A DNA stretch of 58,140 bases from contig NZ_FOIT01000004.1 in assembly GCF_900110815.1 (NCBI RefSeq), forward strand, positions 97,809 through 155,948, given 5' to 3'. This document shows, one piece after another, positions 44,928 through 53,846 of the stretch. Within the stretch, counting starts at the first letter, position 1. Each line of letters opens with the position of its first letter. The notes under the pieces are model-generated. The model saw nothing but the letters and a program-made list of their open reading frames with translations. It ran no database searches and was not told where the DNA came from. Made by a program: the position numbers and the translations under genes. Source of the DNA: Aliicoccus persicus. Its GTDB lineage: Bacteria > Bacillota > Bacilli > Staphylococcales > Salinicoccaceae.

Positions 44928-45962
44928 ATGGTTAATATTGCAGATTATTTAACAGAGTACAAAGTCCAAGATTTAAAACGTTTATGTAAGACATTAAATG
45001 TCAATAACTATTCGAAATTAAAAAAAGAAGAGTTAATTGATGAAATTGTAAAAGCTCAAAAGTCTGAAGAAGCAGCACGTTATGCGTTTTTATTTATCGA
45101 TGATGTATCTTTCAATAACTGGAAGAATTCAGCAGGTAACAATGATGAATCCGCTAAATACTCACTAGAAGATATCTTTGGATTATATATCATGGGCTAC
45201 GCATTTGAAGATAAAGACAATGAAGACACGTTCTTCATTACGAAAGTTGTTTCTGATCTTTTTGAAAAAGTAAATACCGAAGAGAACAAAGAGTCGCGTA
45301 TCGATGTTCAAAGAAAGCTGAACTTGATTCGTGCAGCGTTACATCTATACGGTATTGTTAGCATTGAACAGCTATTGCACTTGTTCAAAAAATATTACTC
45401 TCAAGAGATGGATCAAGACGCACTTATCGAGTTTTTAGAAGAATCACCATATGAGATTACAATTGATACCGATAAAGGTGAAATTGTTATCGATGATATG
45501 ACGGATGAACAGTATGAAGTTGTGAAACGTCTTCAGAAAAACCGTCCTTACTTCGAACCTGAATTTGCGAAGTTTATCAAGTTCAGTGACCCGAACTATA
45601 TCGATGAATCTTCACATCACGTGTGGGTGAGAGAATGGGTTGCTAAAAATATCGAAGGTGACGAGACAGAAAAATATCAAAATTACATTGGAATTCTACA
45701 ACTTGTTATGCAAGGTGGAAACCAAAATCAAGTCGTGCAATTTTTGGCGAATCTCAATGTTGAGTTTAAAAATACAGCTGCTCAGAAAGAATTCTTTAAA
45801 CACATTGAAGGTGTATTAAATAATACACGTCACTTTAAGTTTAGAGGCCACAAAGAATCTGAACTTAAAACAAAAACAATTGTAAAAGAAGAAAAAGTTG
45901 GACGTAACGATCCTTGTCCGTGTGGCAGTGGTAAAAAATATAAAAAATGTTGTGGAAGATAA
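44928..45962 (+). CDS. SEC-C zinc-motif protein with N-terminal Rho_N/SAP-like domain
   Basis: 344 aa. The C-terminus is a complete SEC-C metal-binding motif, [15 protein letters not shown], preceded by a basic linker. The N-terminus resembles a Rho_N/SAP helix-extension-helix, [20 protein letters not shown]...[10 protein letters not shown] (about 4-40). The middle is helical and acidic, with no recognised domain; [13 protein letters not shown] and [12 protein letters not shown] stand out. SEC-C in SecA binds SecB or ribosomes and also occurs in stand-alone proteins. The ATG at 44928 follows GAAGGAGAA; an upstream TTG at 44913 starts before it. It is probably cytoplasmic and nucleic-acid- or ribosome-associated. 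Confidence 0.8.
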   Translation: MVNIADYLTEYKVQDLKRLCKTLNVNNYSKLKKEELIDEIVKAQKSEEAARYAFLFIDDVSFNNWKNSAGNNDESAKYSLEDIFGLYIMGYAFEDKDNEDTFFITKVVSDLFEKVNTEENKESRIDVQRKLNLIRAALHLYGIVSIEQLLHLFKKYYSQEMDQDALIEFLEESPYEITIDTDKGEIVIDDMTDEQYEVVKRLQKNRPYFEPEFAKFIKFSDPNYIDESSHHVWVREWVAKNIEGDETEKYQNYIGILQLVMQGGNQNQVVQFLANLNVEFKNTAAQKEFFKHIEGVLNNTRHFKFRGHKESELKTKTIVKEEKVGRNDPCPCGSGKKYKKCCGR

Positions 45963-45967
45963 CATAG

Positions 45968-45997
45968 ATGGCCTTGCATTTTGCGAGGTCTTTTTTT
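45968..45997 (+). terminator. Terminator after the SEC-C gene
   Basis: GGCCTTGC / GCGAGGTC stem (G-U pairs) with an ATTT loop and seven T residues. It also rules out a gamma-glutamyltransferase start at 45968. Confidence 0.75.
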
Positions 45998-46021
45998 AAA
46001 TTATTTTGGGGGCATATACAT

Positions 46022-47614
46022 ATGAAACATTATAATTATCCTTATCAAAACTCTAGGTTTAGTACGTATTCAAAACGTGGTATGGTGGCGACGAGTCATC
46101 CGTCAGCATCTCAAGCAGGGATGCAGATGCTTGCTCAAGGTGGTAATGCAGTCGATGCTGCAATCGCAACAGCAGCGATGCTAACAGTTGTTGAACCGAC
46201 TTCTAATGGAATTGGTGGCGATGCGTTTATGATCGCGTGGATCAATGGTGAGCTTGTCGGTATGAATGCGAGTGGACGTTCTCCGAAAAAATTAAGCATG
46301 GATGAGATTATGGGACGTGGATTTGAAGCGTTGCCTAAGTTTGGTTGGTTACCTGTTAACATTCCAGGTGTACCCGGCGCATGGGGCAGTTTAATTGAGA
46401 AATATGGTCGTTTATCTTTAAAAGAAGTGCTAGCACCAGCAATCACTGCAGCGCGAGAAGGATTTGTGTTGACGCCAACAGTTGCGAAATTCTGGAAGAA
46501 TGCATATAGAAATTTTAAAAATCATGAGGCGAATTTCCCTGAGCTCAAGCATTGGTTCGAAACGTTTGGTGAGGCTGAAGTCGGCACGGTTAAAAAGTTA
46601 CCTTTCCATGCACAAACGCTTGAAACACTAGCTGAGGAAGGCAGTGATAGTTTTTACACTGGATCACTTGCTGAGAAAATCGTGAAGTTTTCAAGTGAGG
46701 CAGGTGGACTGATCACAAAAGAAGATTTAAAAGCGTTCAAAGTTGAATATGTGACACCGATAACTAAAAACTACAAAGGTTATGATATTCATGAAATACC
46801 ACCAAATGGGGATGGTATTACAGCGTTGATGGCGCTAGGCATGTTACAGGGTGATGATTTTGCATCACTGGATGCAAATGCGTACCACCATCAAATCGAA
46901 GCGATGAAACTATCGTTTGCGGATACGATGAAGTTCGTGAGTGATGCTGACACAATGCGGGTGACGTCAGAAGCAATGCTAGACGATATGTATTTAAAAG
47001 CGCGCCGTGCATTAATTGGGGAAGAGGCTGAAGTGCGCGAGCATGGTGATTTAGAGAGAAGCGGTACGGTTTACTTAGCGACTGCCGACCAATTTGGGAA
47101 CATGGTGTCTTATATTCAAAGTAACTATATGGGATTCGGTAGTGGTGTTGTCGTGCCTGAGACTGGTATTGCGCTTCAAAACCGTGGGCATAATTTCTCG
47201 ATGAATAAAGAAGATGCCAACTATGTAGGTGGCGGTAAAAGAACATTCCATACGATCATACCTGGGTTCATAACAAAAGATGGCGTGCCCGTGGGACCAT
47301 TTGGTGTGATGGGTGGATTTATGCAACCACAAGGTCACTTGCAAGTTGCAATGAACTTAATCGACTTTGGTATGAACCCACAGAGTGCGCTCGATGCGCC
47401 GAGGTGGCAATATATTCAAGATAAGACGGTGGAAGTAGAGGACCGTTTCCCAGCTGATATTGCACGTGAACTGATGCGACGTGGCCACAATATTAAAGTA
47501 AATCTTGAACCGAATTCTTTCGGTCGTGGACAAGTGATTATGCGTGATCCTAAGACAGGCGCTCTTGTTGGTGGTACGGAATCACGAACAGATGGGTCAA
47601 TCTCTGCATTATAA
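46022..47614 (+). CDS. Gamma-glutamyltransferase, YwrD-like
   Basis: 530 aa, GGT family (Ntn hydrolase). The large-subunit start is GMVATSHPSASQAGMQMLAQGGNAVDAAIA, with NGIGGDAFMIAW for substrate binding. The autoproteolysis/nucleophile site is the Thr in ERSGTVYLATAD (about 349). GGKRTFHTIIPGF and GGFMQPQGHLQVAMNLIDFGMNPQ complete the small subunit. It has no signal peptide, so it is intracellular, as for YwrD. It cleaves or transfers gamma-glutamyl groups from glutathione-like or bacillithiol-related compounds. The ATG at 46022 follows GGGGG and fits better than a start inside the preceding terminator. Confidence 0.9.
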   Translation: MKHYNYPYQNSRFSTYSKRGMVATSHPSASQAGMQMLAQGGNAVDAAIATAAMLTVVEPTSNGIGGDAFMIAWINGELVGMNASGRSPKKLSMDEIMGRGFEALPKFGWLPVNIPGVPGAWGSLIEKYGRLSLKEVLAPAITAAREGFVLTPTVAKFWKNAYRNFKNHEANFPELKHWFETFGEAEVGTVKKLPFHAQTLETLAEEGSDSFYTGSLAEKIVKFSSEAGGLITKEDLKAFKVEYVTPITKNYKGYDIHEIPPNGDGITALMALGMLQGDDFASLDANAYHHQIEAMKLSFADTMKFVSDADTMRVTSEAMLDDMYLKARRALIGEEAEVREHGDLERSGTVYLATADQFGNMVSYIQSNYMGFGSGVVVPETGIALQNRGHNFSMNKEDANYVGGGKRTFHTIIPGFITKDGVPVGPFGVMGGFMQPQGHLQVAMNLIDFGMNPQSALDAPRWQYIQDKTVEVEDRFPADIARELMRRGHNIKVNLEPNSFGRGQVIMRDPKTGALVGGTESRTDGSISAL

Positions 47615-47624
47615 TTATATATAA

Positions 47625-47671
47625 AAAAGCCGGCGGTATGATGATGTGATGATCATCTAATCGCCGGTTTT
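47625..47671. terminator. Bidirectional terminator between convergent genes
   Basis: AAAGCCGGCG / CGCCGGTTTT stem with an inner ATGATC/GATCAT dyad. It serves the gamma-glutamyltransferase gene (+) and the ars operon (-). Confidence 0.85.
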
Positions 47672-47673
47672 AC

Positions 47674-48222
47674 TTACTTAATAATAAATTCAAATGAATC
47701 CGAACGGTTGGAAGGGATACTGATTCTAATGCTATCCGCTTCTTGACGAGGTTCAATCAGCAACTCTGTACCGACATCTGAATATCGCACAGTTTCTATA
47801 AATGACTCTCCATTGTAATACGATACATATGCAGAATTATTAATTGCATATGAGCGCGATGGGTCATACTCGATTGGTTGACTTAATACCATGTCGCTAT
47901 TATTGTGCATGAGCTGACCTTCATAACCCATCCACACACCTTGCTCTACAGTTGTTGGATCGAATAAATTTTGACCGGGTTGTGGACCTTCAGGTTCTTC
48001 CTCAACTTCGGGTTCCTCTTCCGGTTCTTCTTCCACAACCTCTTCTTCTATTTGTTCTTCCTCTTCTTCAGCTTCAGCTTCGGCCGCTTCTTCAGCGGCT
48101 TTTGCGACGAGTTCCTCGTGCACTTTAACGTGTTCATCTATCGTCATACCACGCTCTTCTTCTGCTGAACTACATCCCACAAGAAACAAAGAGATGAATG
48201 AAAAAATTATGATATATCTCAT
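47674..48222 (-). CDS. Lipoprotein with long acidic linker, last gene of the ars unit
   Basis: 182 aa. Signal peptide with lipobox LVGC (Cys17), then an Ala/Glu-rich coiled segment at about 34-65 (AKAAEEAAEAEAEEEE), an E/P/V linker to about 80, and a C-terminal beta domain of about 100 residues (NLFDPTTVEQGVWMGYEGQL...RSYAINNSAYVSYYNG). The C-terminal part resembles a carbohydrate- or phosphate-binding beta sandwich but no family is certain. It starts 38 bp after namA without a terminator between. I chose the ATG at 48222, 10 nt from AAGGAG; 48231 lies only 1 nt from it. Confidence 0.7.
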   Translation of the reverse strand: MRYIIIFSFISLFLVGCSSAEEERGMTIDEHVKVHEELVAKAAEEAAEAEAEEEEEQIEEEVVEEEPEEEPEVEEEPEGPQPGQNLFDPTTVEQGVWMGYEGQLMHNNSDMVLSQPIEYDPSRSYAINNSAYVSYYNGESFIETVRYSDVGTELLIEPRQEADSIRISIPSNRSDSFEFIIK

Positions 48223-48260
48223 GTCAATCATGCTCCTTAAACTAAATTTCAGCGTATCGG

Positions 48261-49286
48261 TTAGTAATAACCTCTTTCATATTGCTCAGGTATAAATGAG
48301 CGTGCACTTTTATCGATTGCCTGTTCTTGGTTTAATACCCAATGTGGGTCACGAAGTAACGCACGGCCAATTGCCGCTAAGTCACTAGCACCCGATGAAA
48401 CAGCATATTCTGCGGTACTCACATCATCTAAAATACCGACAGCGATGACAGGCACATCACACGCCTCTTTTACTGCACGGGCAAAGTTTAGCATGTATCC
48501 AGGGTATGCACCAGTGAATCTAGATTTTGAAGGCGTGCCTTCACCACCGGCAGATACATGTAACATGTCGACGCCAGCTTCGACGTAACGCTTACACATA
48601 TCAATACCGTAATCTAAGTCATATCCACCCTCTGCAAATTCATATACAGAAGTTCTAAACAGCAGTGGCATGTCATCAGGCATGACTGATTTGACAGCTT
48701 CTACTACTTCAACACCAAATAAGCTGCGGTCTTGACCATACTTATCGTCACGGTTATTGATGCTTGGTGACTGGAACTGGTGAATTAAATAACCATGTGC
48801 ACCGTGAATTTCTATTGTATCAAATCCAGCAGCAACTGCACGAGCGGCAGTATCTTTATATTTCTGTACCATCGCTTCTGTTTCTTCGGTCGTTAAGGCA
48901 TGTGGCGTCTTGTATCTTTCGCTATGTGCGATATCAGATGCCGACACAGGTGTTTTGGCGTCTGTCGCTTTACGACCTGCATGTGCAATCTGAATACCGA
49001 TCTTCGCACCATGTTGATGTACAGCATCTACTATTCTCTTAAGTGCAGCTTGCTGTTTATCATTCCATAAGCCAAGACAATTGTCCGTAATACGACCGTC
49101 CGGCTCGATGTTCGTCATTTCAACGATGACTAAACCAACACCACCGATAGCACGCGATGTGTAATGAACGAAATGCCAATCGTTCGCAATGCCATCCTCT
49201 GCACTATATTGACACATCGGTGCCATCACGACGCGATTTCTTAATGATAAGTTTTTAAATTGATACGGCTGAAATAAAGTATTCAT
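48261..49286 (-). CDS. namA: NADPH dehydrogenase NamA (old yellow enzyme, YqjM-like)
   Basis: 341 aa. The OYE barrel starts LFQPYQFKNLSLRNRVVMAPMCQYSA with the redox-tuning Cys25 of the YqjM class. FMN/substrate residues are HAGRKA, EIHGAHGYLIHQFQSPSINNR-type (His-x-x-His), and the C-terminal phosphate-binding AIGRALLRDPHW. It reduces activated alkenes, quinones and nitro compounds using NADPH. It begins 17 bp after arsC on the same strand, making it part of the ars operon. Regulation by ArsR is therefore likely. Confidence 0.93.
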   Translation of the reverse strand: MNTLFQPYQFKNLSLRNRVVMAPMCQYSAEDGIANDWHFVHYTSRAIGGVGLVIVEMTNIEPDGRITDNCLGLWNDKQQAALKRIVDAVHQHGAKIGIQIAHAGRKATDAKTPVSASDIAHSERYKTPHALTTEETEAMVQKYKDTAARAVAAGFDTIEIHGAHGYLIHQFQSPSINNRDDKYGQDRSLFGVEVVEAVKSVMPDDMPLLFRTSVYEFAEGGYDLDYGIDMCKRYVEAGVDMLHVSAGGEGTPSKSRFTGAYPGYMLNFARAVKEACDVPVIAVGILDDVSTAEYAVSSGASDLAAIGRALLRDPHWVLNQEQAIDKSARSFIPEQYERGYY

Positions 49287-49303
49287 AAATTAAATCCCTT
49301 CAG

Positions 49304-49714
49304 TTATTTACCAGTTTTGTTAAATTCTATTATACGAGATTTGATTTCGTCACGCACACTGCGGAATGTCTCCATGATCTCTTCCTCTGTGCCTGTCGCT
49401 TGTGCTGGGTCAGGAAATCCCCAATGATCACGATCGATATGCGGTGGAATGTACGGACAATTATCACGCGCGTCTCCACATAATGTGACAACTAAATCAG
49501 CTTTGTGTAAAATATCCGTTTGAATGAGTGAAGATTCTTGATTGGAGATATCGATACCATCCTCTTCCATAACAGCAACTGCACGTGGATTTAATCCGTG
49601 TGCCTCAATACCCGCAGAATGCACTTCATAGCCTTCAAGTAGTACTCTCCCATATGCTTCAGCGATCTGACTGCGACAAGAGTTACCAGTACATAAGAAA
49701 TATATTGTTTTCAT
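49304..49714 (-). CDS. arsC: Arsenate reductase (thioredoxin-coupled)
   Basis: 136 aa, low-molecular-weight phosphatase fold of pI258-type ArsC. The P-loop is Cys8-TGNSC-Arg14, the redox shuttle Cys79 and Cys86 lie in [11 protein letters not shown], and the general acid Asp is in WGFPDPA. It reduces arsenate to arsenite, which ArsB exports, with thioredoxin as reductant. It is located 10 bp after arsB and 17 bp before namA. At 136 aa it is close to the usual length. Confidence 0.96.
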   Translation of the reverse strand: MKTIYFLCTGNSCRSQIAEAYGRVLLEGYEVHSAGIEAHGLNPRAVAVMEEDGIDISNQESSLIQTDILHKADLVVTLCGDARDNCPYIPPHIDRDHWGFPDPAQATGTEEEIMETFRSVRDEIKSRIIEFNKTGK

Positions 49715-49724
49715 AGAGAATCTC

Positions 49725-51047
49725 CTAATATAAAATTAATAACCAAATCCATAATCCAAACAATGTAACAAATAATACTGGTATCGTAATTATGATACCG
49801 ACTTTAAAATAATAACCCCAACTAATATGCACACCATATTGTTTTAAAACGTGAAGCCATAAAAGTGTCGCAAGCGAACCAATCGGTGTGATCTTAGGTC
49901 CAAGGTCAGAACCGATGACATTCGCATACACCAAACTCGTTTGAATCAATCCCGTTGCACTTGATTCAGCAATGGATAGCGCGTTGACCATAACCGTTGG
50001 CATGTTATTCATAAGAGACGATAAAAGAGCAGCCAAAAACCCCATACCCATCGTACTTGCAAATAGACCATGCTCAGAAAAACTGGCAATCAATTGGCCT
50101 AAATAATTTGTAAGACCTGCGTTTTGTAATCCAAAAACGACAACATACATACCGAGTGAAAATGCGACGATGTCCCAAGGCGCACCTTTGATTACTTGTT
50201 TAATCGGAACAGCTTCGCTACGTCTTGATAATATTAGCAAGACAATTGCAACACCAGCAGTGATGAATGATACAGGAATTTCAAGTGGTTCACTGATGAA
50301 ATATCCAATCAGCAAGATGATTAATGCGTACCAAGATACATTAAATAGAAATGGATCTTTTATCGCGTGGTTCGGTTGTTTTAAATGGCTGAGTAAATAA
50401 TTGTCTGGCAAGTCTTTTCTAAAGTACAGATAAAGTACGACGAGACTAGCGATAATTGAGAACATGTTTGGAACAATCATGTGCATGGCATATTCTATAA
50501 ATCCGATATTGAAGAAATCGGCAGAAACGATGTTGACCAAGTTGCTGACGATGAGCGGTAGGGAAGCAGAATCTGCGATAAATCCACAGGCCATGATGAA
50601 TGGTAACACCATTGCTTCTTTGAAATTTAAATGCCGGACCATTGCTATTACGATTGGCGTGAGTATGAGTGCCGCACCGTCATTTGCAAATAATGCTGAG
50701 ATTGCTGCGCCGAGTAAAATGATAAGAACGAATAACAATAATCCGTTGCCGCGTGCAATGTTCGCAATGTGGAGCGCTGCCCATTCGAAAAATCCGATCT
50801 TATCGAGGACGAGTGAGATCATGATTAGAGCGACGAAAGTAAACGTCGCGTTCCAGACGATACCCCATACGGTCCATACATCTTGCAGTGAGACGATGCC
50901 AATTGTGAGTGCGATGAGTGCACCGGCGACAGCAGTGACACCGATGTTTAATCCGCGCGGTTGCCAAATGACGAAAGTGAGCGTAACAATAAATATGAGA
51001 ACGGCGAGTGAAATGAATAAAGGTGTCTCTTGAATGATGTTTAACAT
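49725..51047 (-). CDS. arsB: Arsenite/antimonite exporter ArsB
   Basis: 440 aa with about 12 TM helices, ArsB/NhaD superfamily: [98 protein letters not shown] are all ArsB landmarks. It extrudes As(III)/Sb(III) using the membrane potential. The ATG at 51047 lies within the end of arsR (7-bp overlap) and has AAGG upstream; the GTG at 51053 is less likely. The order arsR-arsB-arsC is the classic Firmicutes operon. Confidence 0.95.
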   Translation of the reverse strand: MLNIIQETPLFISLAVLIFIVTLTFVIWQPRGLNIGVTAVAGALIALTIGIVSLQDVWTVWGIVWNATFTFVALIMISLVLDKIGFFEWAALHIANIARGNGLLLFVLIILLGAAISALFANDGAALILTPIVIAMVRHLNFKEAMVLPFIMACGFIADSASLPLIVSNLVNIVSADFFNIGFIEYAMHMIVPNMFSIIASLVVLYLYFRKDLPDNYLLSHLKQPNHAIKDPFLFNVSWYALIILLIGYFISEPLEIPVSFITAGVAIVLLILSRRSEAVPIKQVIKGAPWDIVAFSLGMYVVVFGLQNAGLTNYLGQLIASFSEHGLFASTMGMGFLAALLSSLMNNMPTVMVNALSIAESSATGLIQTSLVYANVIGSDLGPKITPIGSLATLLWLHVLKQYGVHISWGYYFKVGIIITIPVLFVTLFGLWIWLLILY

Positions 51048-51361
51048 TTGCACGCCTTATTGCCGCAATCGAAATCAACTTCATCGAGTAATCCATCATA
51101 TGTGTTTAAAATGTAAGAGATGATGGGGTAGTGTTCATGACTTTTATTGGCGGATATATAAGTGAAGTAACCACGTTTTTCTTCAATGATCAAATCAATT
51201 TCTTTTAGTTTTTTTAAGTGTTGGCTAATTGCCGGTTGGCTCATATTGAAACATTCGGTTAAATCATTTTGACAGCATTCATGATTACTTAAAATGAACA
51301 TCATCTGTAAGCGAGATGGATCAGAAATTACTTTTAGGTAATGAGTGAGAGAATCAATCAT
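51041..51361 (-). CDS. arsR: ArsR-family repressor with atypical metal-site cysteines
   Basis: 106 aa winged helix: [15 protein letters not shown] at the start and [19 protein letters not shown] as recognition helix, wing [11 protein letters not shown]. The usual As(III) site ELCVCDL aligns with ECCQNDL here, so one of the two Cys is Asn. An adjacent Cys29-Cys30 pair, Cys37, and a C-terminal Cys99/Cys104/Cys106 cluster (CGNKACKC) could build a different site. It heads the ars operon and probably binds the palindrome at 51382-51399. The start is uncertain: ATG at 51361 or GTG at 51373. Confidence 0.9.
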   Translation of the reverse strand: MIDSLTHYLKVISDPSRLQMMFILSNHECCQNDLTECFNMSQPAISQHLKKLKEIDLIIEEKRGYFTYISANKSHEHYPIISYILNTYDGLLDEVDFDCGNKACKC

Positions 51362-51381
51362 AGTATTGTTCACGCCTTTCG

Positions 51382-51399
51382 TATAAGTGTTTGCTTATA
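51382..51399. promoter_or_regulatory. Probable ArsR operator
   Basis: TATAAG, 6 nt (TGTTTG), CTTATA: perfect 6+6 palindrome 20 bp upstream of the arsR start. It resembles ArsR/SmtB-family operators in form. Confidence 0.6.
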
Positions 51400-51501
51400 T
51401 GAATTTATCATAGATTTGGTGAAGCGTCTATATGCAGATTAGATTAATTTTAATCGGGTATCTGATATACTCGAGAGAGAAATAAAAGGGGGACTTTTAT
51501 T

Positions 51502-51918
51502 ATGAAAAGCACAACAGAGTGGCTCGGCGAAGCAAAATTTGAAGCTGTCGGAACTCGTACAGATAACAAAGTCTTGATGGAAGGTCCAGAGAGTCTTGGT
51601 GGAACTGGAGAAGGCCAGTCACCGATGGAAATGCTATTACATGGCGTTGCGGGATGCATGTCGATCGATATTAAACACATCTTACGCCATAAATTCGATG
51701 ATGTTAAAAAGCTTGTTGTAGAAGTAGAAGGGGAACGTCAAGAAGATTATCCACAGAAATTCGTGAAATTAGATATCAATGTTAAAGTGGACGGCGACGT
51801 ACCGGGTAAAGATGTATTGCGCGCTGCAGAGCTATCGCGAGATAAATATTGTTCAGCAGTAAACAGCTTAAGTGCAGAAGCAGAAGTCCACGCGTATTTG
51901 AATGGGACAAAACTATAG
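51502..51918 (+). CDS. OsmC-family peroxiredoxin-like protein
   Basis: 138 aa OsmC/Ohr fold. The two reactive cysteines are visible: Cys52 in GVAGCMSIDI and Cys117 in KYCSAVNSL, in the arrangement of the YhfA/OsmC branch. SPMEMLLHGVAGC is the central helix. It reduces organic hydroperoxides with low-molecular-weight or lipoyl thiols. It stands alone, divergent from the ars operon, with an AAAGGGGGAC site 8 nt before the ATG and a strong terminator behind. Confidence 0.88.
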   Translation: MKSTTEWLGEAKFEAVGTRTDNKVLMEGPESLGGTGEGQSPMEMLLHGVAGCMSIDIKHILRHKFDDVKKLVVEVEGERQEDYPQKFVKLDINVKVDGDVPGKDVLRAAELSRDKYCSAVNSLSAEAEVHAYLNGTKL

Positions 51919-51937
51919 AAATTTTGTTTGATAATTG

Positions 51938-51973
51938 CCAAACTCAGTGAAAATGTGCTGAGTTTGGTTTTTT
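51938..51973 (+). terminator. Terminator of the OsmC gene
   Basis: CCAAACTCAG / CTGAGTTTGG perfect 10-bp stem, 10-nt loop, six T residues. Confidence 0.95.
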
Positions 51974-51993
51974 AGGATGAATTCATTTATGCG

Positions 51994-52340
51994 TTAATCA
52001 ATCTGCGAGTCCGTGAGCGAGTCTCATTGACATGTAAATCCATTTGCGTGTCAGTGAGCAAGTTTCATTGGAACGCAAATCAATCTGCGTGTCTATGAGC
52101 AAGTTTCTTTGGAACGCAGATCAATCTGTGTGTCAGTGAGCAAGTTTCATTGGAACGCAAATCAATCTACGAGTCAGTGAGCAAGTTTCATAGGAACGCA
52201 AATCAATCTGCGAGTCCGTGAGCGCATCTCATAGTCTGTCAAATCCATCTGCATGCCCGTGAGCGCATCTCATAGTCCGTCAAATCCATTTGCATGCCCA
52301 TGAGCGCATCTCATAGTCCGTCAAATCCATCTGCGTGCCC
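51994..52340. repeat. 41-bp tandem repeat array C (mosaic)
   Basis: Eight 41-bp units (51994-52034, 52035-52075, 52076-52116, 52117-52157, 52158-52198, 52199-52239, 52240-52280, 52281-52321) and a partial to 52340. Type 2 (CATTGGAACG ending) units come first, one intermediate ends CATAGGAACG, then type 1 (CATAGTCCGT) units. It fills the gap between the OsmC terminator and the terminator of the opposing lipoprotein gene. Confidence 0.95.
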
Positions 52341-52348
52341 TTAATACC

Positions 52349-52376
52349 AAAAAGAGACGAACCTAGTCCGTCTCTC
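52349..52376 (-). terminator. Terminator of the acidic lipoprotein gene
   Basis: - strand AGAGACG / CGTCTCT 7-bp stem followed by TTTTT. It abuts the stop codon. Confidence 0.85.
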
Positions 52377-52377
52377 T

Positions 52378-53040
52378 TTACTCGTCCTCATCATTCGAAT
52401 CATCGTCTTCATCTTCATCATCATCACTCGAATTCAAACTGTCGATATAATCCTGATCTTGCTCGTATAGTTCGGTAGACTCAAAAGGTCCGTTGAAATA
52501 TATAATTGCCGTTACATTATCTTGCCAGTCGTAGTTCATGAGTATGGTTCTATCGTCTCCCGCACGGTTGCTATAGTCCATTCTAAAATTGATGACGTCA
52601 TCTTCAATCGGCCATCCAAATGTATTAACGGCTTCGACTTTCGTCATGTCATCTACCGGAACGATAAATCCATTGATTCTCAGTTCGGATGGATCACTAT
52701 TTTCTACGGATTCTGGGAAATTGAAACCGATATGTTCGTAATCATAATATACACCATCAATACCAAACTCTTCACTCAATGGTTCCCCAAAGCGCGCAAC
52801 CATCTGTTCGTATGATGAATGTAGTGTAATACCACGGTATTCGTATGTTCCGCTGAAGAATGAACCTGCAAAGTTGGCAGCAGAGACATCAATTTCTTCA
52901 ACTTCAACCTCCTCAACGTCTGTAAAATCTCCGTCAGATGTCGGCTCGTTTTCTGATCGTTCAAAAGTAATGTAGTCTGGACGTGATGGTGAGCAACCAA
53001 CGAGCAGTATTACAACGAACAATAGTATGAGGTGTCTCAT
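52378..53040 (-). CDS. Lipoprotein with acidic C-terminal tail, unknown function
   Basis: 220 aa. Signal peptide with lipobox LVGC (Cys16), acidic linker at about 25-52, a folded beta-rich domain at about 55-195 (GTYEYRGITLHSSYEQMVARFGEPL, then GVYYDYEHIGFNFPE, VEAVNTFGWP), and a D/E/S tail of about 22 residues. The fold pattern, with GxPL and YDY followed by a second GWP repeat, resembles DUF4309-type outer-surface proteins. It has GGAGGT 5-6 nt before the ATG. It is divergent from the FecE-like ATPase gene. The function is unknown. Confidence 0.75.
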   Translation of the reverse strand: MRHLILLFVVILLVGCSPSRPDYITFERSENEPTSDGDFTDVEEVEVEEIDVSAANFAGSFFSGTYEYRGITLHSSYEQMVARFGEPLSEEFGIDGVYYDYEHIGFNFPESVENSDPSELRINGFIVPVDDMTKVEAVNTFGWPIEDDVINFRMDYSNRAGDDRTILMNYDWQDNVTAIIYFNGPFESTELYEQDQDYIDSLNSSDDDEDEDDDSNDEDE

Positions 53041-53150
53041 GAGGTACCTCCAATCATATATTGATATGTAGTTATCGATGGAAAAGTTTAAGAAATCATC
53101 TATAATTATTATATGAAAAATATGACCTTTAATCTAGTGAGGCCCATTAA

Positions 53151-53846
53151 ATGTTGGAAATTAATCAGCTCTATATGCAACTTCCAAATATGTCAATCAA
53201 GCTTGAAAATGCAGTACTTAAGCCGGGTTTACATGTCATCATCGGACCGAATGGTGCGGGTAAGACGACATTATTACATGGCATAATTGGCTATGGTCAG
53301 CAGATAAAAAACCGTGGCATTTTGTACAACAAACGAAAACTAAATGACACATCTGACGTCATCAGCTTTATGCCGCAGGAGAACCCGAGGTTCGGCATAC
53401 ATGTTGATGAATATTTGCGTTTAACTGGAAACTCCAATGATGCCAGTCAAAGTATCGCACGATTCTCTCTTGAAGAATTCTTAGACCAGCCAATTACGAC
53501 GCTCAGTGGTGGGGAGTTTAAGCGTGTGCTTTGTGCGCAAGTACATCACGAGAACAAACCGGTGATTCTTGCAGATGAAATTGAAGCGCACTTGGATATT
53601 AATCAGAAGTACTTGGTAATGGATTGGTTAAAGGAAGAGGCGAAAACGAAAATAGTCATCGCGAGCATTCATGATTTGAGCCTCGCAATGACTTATGCAG
53701 ATTCGGTCACACTGATGCATGACGGTAATTTTATTGAACTGACTCAAGATAAAAACAAGCTATCTGAAGATAAACTATCATATGCATTTAACACATCATT
53801 AAAGATAAGGGATGTCGATGGTCGCTTGATGGTTATACGTAGATAG
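53151..53846 (+). CDS. ABC transporter ATP-binding protein, FecE/BtuD-like
   Basis: 231 aa with intact ABC motifs: Walker A IIGPNGAGKTTLLH (about 31), Q-loop FMPQEN, signature TTLSGGEFKRV (about 122), Walker B VILADEIEAHLD (about 143), and SIHDLSLAMTYADSVTLM as H-loop. The HDLxLAxxYAD pattern is characteristic of iron-siderophore/haem/cobalamin importers. There is no permease or binding protein next to it. The FecB/FecC-like pair at 9557-11342 lacks an ATPase, so this may serve it. It converges on coaW with a 14-bp tail overlap. Confidence 0.88.
   Translation: MLEINQLYMQLPNMSIKLENAVLKPGLHVIIGPNGAGKTTLLHGIIGYGQQIKNRGILYNKRKLNDTSDVISFMPQENPRFGIHVDEYLRLTGNSNDASQSIARFSLEEFLDQPITTLSGGEFKRVLCAQVHHENKPVILADEIEAHLDINQKYLVMDWLKEEAKTKIVIASIHDLSLAMTYADSVTLMHDGNFIELTQDKNKLSEDKLSYAFNTSLKIRDVDGRLMVIRR

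Noticed and set aside
45968..46021. Longer gamma-glutamyltransferase with an extra 18 residues
   Set aside because: The segment is a terminator hairpin with a T-run for the preceding gene, and the ATG at 46022 has its own GGGGG site.
53151..53846. Alternative ATPase for the phn transporter
   Set aside because: phnC is present with the phn genes; the HDLSLAMTYAD pattern places this ATPase in the iron/cobalamin group instead.
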